A stretch of DNA of 64,000 nucleotides from Halobacillus sp. Nhm2S1 (GTDB lineage: Bacteria > Bacillota > Bacilli > Bacillales > Halobacillaceae): NCBI RefSeq assembly GCF_019599545.1, contig NZ_JAIEZV010000005.1, forward strand, positions 59,495 through 123,494, written 5' to 3'. How positions within the stretch are numbered: position 1 is the stretch's first letter; each line of letters opens with the position of its first letter. The notes under the pieces were generated by a model. It saw only the letters and a program-made list of their open reading frames with translations. It made no database searches and was not told where the DNA came from. Position numbers and translations under genes: made by a program. This document shows, piece by piece, positions 59,597 to 64,000 of the stretch.

Positions 59597-61768
59597 TTGA
59601 GTGAAACAAATAAAAACACAGAGCTTATGAAGCTCGTAGCTAAACAGACGAAATTGAAGGAACAGACAATCAAACAAGTCATTGAATTGCTTGAAGAAGG
59701 AAATACAGTACCGTTTATCGCCCGTTACCGTAAAGAACTGACAGGCGGATTGGATGAAGTGCAAATCAAGGAAATTGAAGATCAGTGGAACTATGTAACA
59801 AACCTTGTTCAGCGTAAGGAAGAAGTCATTCGCCTTATTGATGAACAGGGCAAACTGACCGAAGAATTACGCCAAGAAATTGAATCCGCTGAAAAACTCC
59901 AAAAGGTGGAGGACTTATACCGACCTTACAAACAAAAGCGTCGGACAAGAGCGACGGTAGCCAAGGAGAAAGGGCTGGAACCTCTCGCGACACAGGTCTG
60001 GGAACAGCAGGACATCAACTTTGAGGAGGAAGCGAAAGGTTTCTTTTCTGATGAGCATGAATTGCATACGGTTGAAGATGCACGTGCTGGAGTGAATGAT
60101 ATCATCGCCGAGTGGATTTCAGATGACCCTACATATCGAGAAAAGATTAGAAAACAGACGCACGAAAAGGGTGTCATCGCTTCATCTGAAAAGAAAGCAG
60201 ATCAAGATGAAAAAGGCATTTTTGAAATGTATTATGACTACCAAGAACCCGTTCGCTCTATCGTGTCCCACCGTGTTCTTGCTCTTAATCGTGGAGAAAA
60301 AGAAGAGGTTATTAAAGTTTCTGTTCAACCTCCTGAAGAGTCTATCGTTCAATATTTGGAAAGAAGTGTTATTAAACGTCACACCGTCGGGAAGCTTCGT
60401 TCCATTTTGGAGGAAGCGATCCAGGACAGTTATAAGCGTTTAATTCAGCCGTCTGTAGAGAGGGAAATCCGAGCTGCGTTATCTGAGCAGGCCGAGGAAC
60501 AGGCAATTGAAGTTTTCTCGAGTAATTTGCGAAACCTCCTGTTGCAGCCCCCGTTGAAAGGGAAGGTGGTTCTAGGAGTAGACCCTGCCTACCGTACCGG
60601 TTGTAAGCTTGCTGTTGTAGACGAAACAGGGAAAGTGCTGGATATAGGCGTCATCTACCCAACAGCACCTAAAAATGATACGGCCGGAGCAGACAAAAAG
60701 ATTCTTGCCTTTATGGATACGTATGATATTGAACTGATGGCCATCGGGAATGGGACAGCTTCCAGGGAAACAGAACAATTCATCGCCGATATGATCCAAA
60801 AACATCAGCTGAACGCGTCCTACATGATTGTGAATGAAGCGGGAGCAAGTGTGTATTCAGCTTCAAAGCTTGCGCGTGAAGAATTCCCTGATTTTCAAGT
60901 GGAAGAAAGAAGTGCCGTATCTATCGCTCGTCGTGTTCAGGATCCATTAGCAGAACTCGTGAAAATTGATCCTAAATCGATAGGTGTCGGTCAATACCAG
61001 CACGATGTTACTCAGAAAAAACTAAATGAATCCTTGACGTTCGTTGTGGAAACGGCCGTAAACCAAGTGGGAGTTAATGTGAACACCGCTTCTTCATCTC
61101 TGTTGCAGCACGTATCCGGCTTGAGTAAAACGGTTGCGAACAATGTAGTGAAAAAGCGGGAAGAGTTAGGGAAATTTACGAAGCGCTCCGAACTCAAAGA
61201 CATTCCGCGCTTAGGTGCAAAAACATTCGAACAAAGTATTGGCTTCTTACGAATACTAGATGGGAAAGAACCTCTTGATCGTACACCGATCCACCCGGAA
61301 ACTTACAAAGCGACACGGGAACTGCTGAAGAAGTTCGGATTTACCACGGAAGATATCGGAACGAACAAGTTAGCAGAAGAATTGAAAAGCGTGGAACCAT
61401 CATCTGTAGCGGAGCAATTGGGCATTGGTGAGTTGACGCTGCGGGATATCATGAAATCTCTTGTTCAGCCTGGGCGTGACCCAAGGGACGACTTGCCTAA
61501 GCCATTGTTGAAAACGAATGTTCTTTCAATGGAAGATTTGGAACAGGGGATGGAATTAGAAGGAACCGTTAGAAACGTAGTAGACTTTGGGGCTTTCGTG
61601 GATATAGGTGTCAAACAAGATGGGCTTGTCCATATCTCGAAGCTCGCAGACAAATTCGTCAAACATCCCATGGACGTAGTGGCGGTAGGGGACGTCGTTA
61701 CTGTTTGGGTCGATCAAGTGGACGTACAAAAACAGAGAATTGCTTTGACTATGGTCAATCAAGGATAA
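59597..61768 (+). CDS. tex: Tex-family S1 RNA-binding protein
   Basis: A 723-residue protein: N-terminal Tex helices with NTVPFIARYRKELTGGLDEV, a YqgF-like RNase H fold (VVLGVDPAYRTGCKLAVVDE), HhH repeats (SGLSKTVANNVVKKREELG) and a C-terminal S1 domain (GTVRNVVDFGAFVDIGVKQD, LVHISKLADKFV). Tex acts in transcription or RNA processing. TTG start with GAAGGAGGT 7 bp upstream. Same place as B. subtilis ydcI, after rsbX. Confidence 0.94.
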   Translation: MSETNKNTELMKLVAKQTKLKEQTIKQVIELLEEGNTVPFIARYRKELTGGLDEVQIKEIEDQWNYVTNLVQRKEEVIRLIDEQGKLTEELRQEIESAEKLQKVEDLYRPYKQKRRTRATVAKEKGLEPLATQVWEQQDINFEEEAKGFFSDEHELHTVEDARAGVNDIIAEWISDDPTYREKIRKQTHEKGVIASSEKKADQDEKGIFEMYYDYQEPVRSIVSHRVLALNRGEKEEVIKVSVQPPEESIVQYLERSVIKRHTVGKLRSILEEAIQDSYKRLIQPSVEREIRAALSEQAEEQAIEVFSSNLRNLLLQPPLKGKVVLGVDPAYRTGCKLAVVDETGKVLDIGVIYPTAPKNDTAGADKKILAFMDTYDIELMAIGNGTASRETEQFIADMIQKHQLNASYMIVNEAGASVYSASKLAREEFPDFQVEERSAVSIARRVQDPLAELVKIDPKSIGVGQYQHDVTQKKLNESLTFVVETAVNQVGVNVNTASSSLLQHVSGLSKTVANNVVKKREELGKFTKRSELKDIPRLGAKTFEQSIGFLRILDGKEPLDRTPIHPETYKATRELLKKFGFTTEDIGTNKLAEELKSVEPSSVAEQLGIGELTLRDIMKSLVQPGRDPRDDLPKPLLKTNVLSMEDLEQGMELEGTVRNVVDFGAFVDIGVKQDGLVHISKLADKFVKHPMDVVAVGDVVTVWVDQVDVQKQRIALTMVNQG

Positions 61769-61777
61769 CCCTGGACG

Positions 61778-61815
61778 AAACTGCCTGGAGAAACTCTTTC
61801 CGGGTAGTTTTTATT
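61778..61815 (+). terminator. Terminator after tex
   Basis: AAACTGCCTGGA and TTCCGGGTAGTTT form an interrupted stem over GAAACTC, followed by TTATTT. It touches the end of the opposing cmpA gene. Confidence 0.6.
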
Positions 61816-61921
61816 TGTATAGGTGCTGATAGTAATACCAGCATTGATTGAGCATTTTAATTTGATATTTGTCTTTGTTCAAGAATGCTTTTGTCATTTG
61901 GTTCTTCAACCAGGAAGGCAT
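61811..61921 (-). CDS. cmpA: Cortex morphogenetic protein CmpA
   Basis: A 36-codon gene on the minus strand, ATG at 61921-61919, with AAGGAGATG about ten bases upstream. The peptide begins MPSWLKNQMTKAFLNKDKYQ and continues IKMLNQCWYYYQHLYK, plainly matching the small B. subtilis CmpA, which holds back spore cortex assembly through SpoIVA and the ClpXP protease. It lies between tex and sprT as in B. subtilis and opposes both. Confidence 0.93.
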   Translation of the reverse strand: MPSWLKNQMTKAFLNKDKYQIKMLNQCWYYYQHLYK

Positions 61922-61996
61922 AAGATGTCATCTCCTTCATATTCAACTTTTTTCATTCTTATGATACAGTATGCAAAGGACGAGGGAGGTGTTCCT

Positions 61997-62440
61997 ATGA
62001 CAGATCAGGAATTGCAGCAATGGACCAATGAATTATCGGAAGAATACTTTGACAAGCCTTTTGCTCATGATGTATACTTCAATTCTCGTCTTCGGACAAC
62101 AGGAGGCAGATACATTCCTTCTGAAAAAGTGATTGAAATCAATCCGAAATATATAGTAGAATTAAATGGTGTCGAATTAGAAGGCATCATTAAACATGAA
62201 CTTTGCCATTACCATCTTCATATAAAAGGTAAAGGTTTTGGACATCGTGATCGTGAATTCAAGGAATTATTGAAAAGAACAGGATCTCCGAGACACTGTT
62301 CACCATTACCCTCCGAAAAGAGCGGGAACTTCCATCACTATGTTTGTACAAAATGCGGACAAACATACAAACGGAAAAGACGTGTAGATACAAAACGCTT
62401 CGGGTGCGGTAAATGTAAAGGGAATATAAAAAAGAAGTAA
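61997..62440 (+). CDS. ydcK: SprT-like zinc metalloprotease-fold protein (YdcK)
   Basis: A 147-residue SprT-like protein: metal-binding GIIKHELCHYHLHIKGKGFG (HExxH variant HELCH plus later His) and a C-terminal zinc ribbon with CTKCG and CGKCKG. Function in bacteria is unresolved. ATG 61997 after GGGAGGTG is used; the frame extends upstream across cmpA but without coding character. Confidence 0.9.
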   Translation: MTDQELQQWTNELSEEYFDKPFAHDVYFNSRLRTTGGRYIPSEKVIEINPKYIVELNGVELEGIIKHELCHYHLHIKGKGFGHRDREFKELLKRTGSPRHCSPLPSEKSGNFHHYVCTKCGQTYKRKRRVDTKRFGCGKCKGNIKKK

Positions 62441-62448
62441 ATTTTCCA

Positions 62449-62477
62449 TTGACGAAAGATCGACCACATGTTAAATT
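62449..62477 (+). promoter_or_regulatory. tRNA cluster promoter P1
   Basis: TTGACG (62449-62454), 17-bp spacer, TAAATT (62472-62477). Confidence 0.65.
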
Positions 62478-62543
62478 AGTTAAGTCCTAACAAAACAAGC
62501 CAAAAACACATGAAAAACGACTTAAATTTTCATAAAAAAAGGT

Positions 62544-62572
62544 TTGACACTGAGGGCGAAATGTTATAAGAT
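62544..62572 (+). promoter_or_regulatory. tRNA cluster promoter P2
   Basis: TTGACA (62544-62549), 17-bp spacer, TAAGAT (62567-62572), 43 bp before the first tRNA gene. Tandem with P1. Confidence 0.85.
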
Positions 62573-62614
62573 ATAAAACGTCGCTGATAAACAGCAACAA
62601 ACATTGCAAATTAT

Positions 62615-62689
62615 TCCAACGTAGCTCAGTGGTAGAGCAATCGGCTGTTAACCGATCGGTCGTAGGTTCGAATCCTACCGTTGGAGCCA
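62615..62689 (+). tRNA. tRNA-Asn (GTT)
   Basis: Acceptor TCCAACG/CGTTGGA, anticodon loop CTGTTAA, T-arm GGTTCGAATCC, encoded CCA. Confidence 0.97.
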
Positions 62690-62693
62690 TTAC

Positions 62694-62784
62694 GGAGAAG
62701 TACTCAAGTGGCTGAAGAGGCGCCCCTGCTAAGGGTGTAGGTCGCGTAAGCGGCGCGAGGGTTCAAATCCCTCCTTCTCCGCCA
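62694..62784 (+). tRNA. tRNA-Ser (GCT)
   Basis: Acceptor GGAGAAG/CTTCTCC, long variable arm (class II), anticodon loop CTGCTAA, encoded CCA. Confidence 0.96.
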
Positions 62785-62793
62785 TTTATTTTT

Positions 62794-62865
62794 GGCCCGT
62801 TGGTCAAGTGGTTAAGACACCGCCCTTTCACGGCGGTAACACGGGTTCGAATCCCGTACGGGTCA
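62794..62865 (+). tRNA. tRNA-Glu (TTC)
   Basis: Acceptor GGCCCGT/ACGGGTC, anticodon loop CTTTCAC; CCA is not encoded. Confidence 0.95.
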
Positions 62866-62879
62866 CTTAACCTTAATAT

Positions 62880-62956
62880 GGTCCGGTAGTTCAGTTGGTT
62901 AGAATGCCTGCCTGTCACGCAGGAGGTCGCGGGTTCGAGTCCCGTCCGGACCGCCA
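62880..62956 (+). tRNA. tRNA-Asp (GTC)
   Basis: Acceptor GGTCCGG/CCGGACC, anticodon loop CTGTCAC, encoded CCA. Confidence 0.97.
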
Positions 62957-62964
62957 CTCTTTTT

Positions 62965-63039
62965 TGGGCCATAGCCAAGCGGTAAGGCAACGGTTTTTGG
63001 TACCGTCATGCGCTGGTTCGAATCCAGCTGGCCCAGCCA
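62965..63039 (+). tRNA. tRNA-Gln (TTG)
   Basis: Acceptor TGGGCCA/TGGCCCA, anticodon loop TTTTGGT, encoded CCA. Confidence 0.96.
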
Positions 63040-63058
63040 TTTTCTTTTCAAAAAAGAG

Positions 63059-63087
63059 TTGACAAAAAGCTGAATAAGTTATATGAT
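63059..63087 (+). promoter_or_regulatory. Internal tRNA cluster promoter P3
   Basis: TTGACA (63059-63064), 17-bp spacer, TATGAT (63082-63087), ahead of tRNA-Lys. Confidence 0.85.
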
Positions 63088-63144
63088 GTTTCTTGTGCTT
63101 CAAAAAACAACATCATCATTGAGTGTTACAGATTCCTTTAATAG

Positions 63145-63220
63145 GAGCCATTAGCTCAGCTGGTAGAGCATCTGACTTTTAATCAGAGGGTCGAAGGTTC
63201 GAATCCTTCATGGCTCACCA
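63145..63220 (+). tRNA. tRNA-Lys (TTT)
   Basis: Acceptor GAGCCAT/ATGGCTC, anticodon loop CTTTTAA, encoded CCA. Confidence 0.97.
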
Positions 63221-63228
63221 TTTATTAT

Positions 63229-63310
63229 GCGGGTGTGGTGGAATTGGCAGACACGCTAGATTTAGGATCTAGTGCTTCACGGCGTGGGGGTTCAAGTCCC
63301 TCCACCCGCA
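63229..63310 (+). tRNA. tRNA-Leu (TAG)
   Basis: Acceptor GCGGGTG/CACCCGC, class II variable arm, anticodon loop TTTAGGA; CCA not encoded. Confidence 0.95.
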
Positions 63311-63357
63311 TTATCCAATTATCATGATCAGCATCCCATTGTTTCTACAGCAATTTT

Positions 63358-63445
<88 letters not shown>

Positions 63446-63463
63446 ACTTTTTAAAAAAAGTAC

Positions 63464-63492
63464 TTGCGTCAAAACACAAAAGATGATAAGAT
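63464..63492 (+). promoter_or_regulatory. Internal promoter P4 ahead of tRNA-Arg and the rRNA operon
   Basis: TTGCGT (63464-63469), 17-bp spacer, TAAGAT (63487-63492). It shares the AAA-GTCGCT discriminator with P2 and is the last clear promoter before the 16S gene. Confidence 0.75.
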
Positions 63493-63513
63493 ATTAAATG
63501 TCGCTTTTTTAAT

Positions 63514-63590
<77 letters not shown>

Positions 63591-63594
63591 TTAA

Positions 63595-63671
63595 CGGGAA
63601 GTAGCTCAGCTTGGTAGAGCACTTGGTTTGGGACCAAGGGGTCGCAGGTTCGAATCCTGTCTTCCCGACCA
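63595..63671 (+). tRNA. tRNA-Pro (TGG)
   Basis: Acceptor CGGGAAG/CTTCCCG, anticodon loop TTTGGGA, encoded CCA. Confidence 0.96.
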
Positions 63672-63702
63672 TCGAAATCCTAAATAACAATTTGATACAC
63701 TT

Positions 63703-63776
63703 GCGGGTGTAGTTTAGTGGTAAAACCTCAGCCTTCCAAGCTGATGATGAGGGTTCGATTCCCTTCACCCGCTCCA
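63703..63776 (+). tRNA. tRNA-Gly (TCC)
   Basis: Acceptor GCGGGTG/CACCCGC, anticodon loop CTTCCAA, encoded CCA. Confidence 0.96.
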
Positions 63777-63790
63777 TTTTATTGAATGTC

Positions 63791-63871
<81 letters not shown>

Positions 63872-63991
63872 TGATTTATTTGATCTTTGAAAACTGAACG
63901 AACCAACCAGTACGTCAAAACATTTCTTCTTTATAGAAGAGATTTGAAACAAAGCACATTCGGTGTGCAAATGAGCAAGTCAAACTTAACT
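63872..63991 (+). promoter_or_regulatory. 16S rRNA leader (antitermination and processing region)
   Basis: TGATCTTTGAAAACTGAACG is the typical Bacillaceae rRNA leader block containing a boxA-like sequence. A GCACA/TGTGC hairpin (63954-63968) and AGCAAGTCAAAC follow, as before 16S genes. No promoter is apparent inside. Confidence 0.75.
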
Positions 63992-64000
63992 TTTATGGAG
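63992..64000 (+). rRNA. 16S rRNA gene, first bases only
   Basis: The window ends in TTTATGGAG, the expected 5' end of a Bacillaceae 16S gene just before AGAGTTTGATC. Too short to prove alone; the leader supports it. Confidence 0.7.

Overview
The window reads as chromosomal DNA of a Gram-positive, spore-forming Bacillaceae bacterium. I infer a moderately halophilic relative of Halobacillus or Pontibacillus. Supporting points are AGGAGG-type ribosome binding sites with many TTG and GTG starts, a complete sigB stress module, sporulation-linked genes (yppG, ydcC, cmpA), two BCCT compatible-solute transporters and B. subtilis-like gene order on the right. I see no phage genes, no transposase and no CRISPR array.

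Layout. 1-11.8 kb: a nitrilase-type hydrolase running off the left edge, a LytS/LytT two-component system beside a CstA-type transporter, a GNAT-GNAT-lipid kinase operon, and small housekeeping or stress genes (YueI, lytic transglycosylase, FMN reductase, YkvA, Ohr, HesB, YdjM-like). 12.0-13.3 kb: a stand-alone AimR-like (arbitrium-type) receptor gene followed by a 43-codon secreted-peptide gene, closed by a terminator; this is the most notable locus. 13.3-19.9 kb: two BCCT transporters around a nucleotidyltransferase, a DUF368 protein, a thioredoxin and a FAD oxidoreductase. 20.2-24.6 kb: a YnjBCD-like ABC importer operon with a TVP38-family protein. 24.8-36.8 kb: methyltransferase, chemoreceptor with a BMP lipoprotein, LLM oxidoreductase, YknWX-like pair, marR-MATE operon, a second lipid kinase and a second MarR. 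36.8-38.9 kb: an ABC-F gene behind a leader peptide and attenuator. 39-46 kb: reductases, glutaredoxin, YppG, esterase, MFS, DegV and EamA.

46.2-64 kb is the conserved block cshA, rhomboid, acpS, nnr, ydcC, alr, ndoAI-ndoA, rsbRSTU, rsbVW-sigB-rsbX, tex, cmpA, sprT, then twelve tRNA genes leading into the first bases of a 16S rRNA gene.

The parts connect. The sigB module is here, and sigma-B-like promoters (GTTTAA-like, 13-14 bp, GGGWAW-like) lie upstream of both BCCT genes, the GNAT operon, an NAD(P)-binding reductase, a glutaredoxin, rsbV itself and, less perfectly, ohr. Three kinds of intergenic repeat recur: about 60-160 bp elements with terminal inverted repeats (seven full or partial copies), two arrays of a related 21-bp unit, and one array of a different unit with the same 21-bp period.
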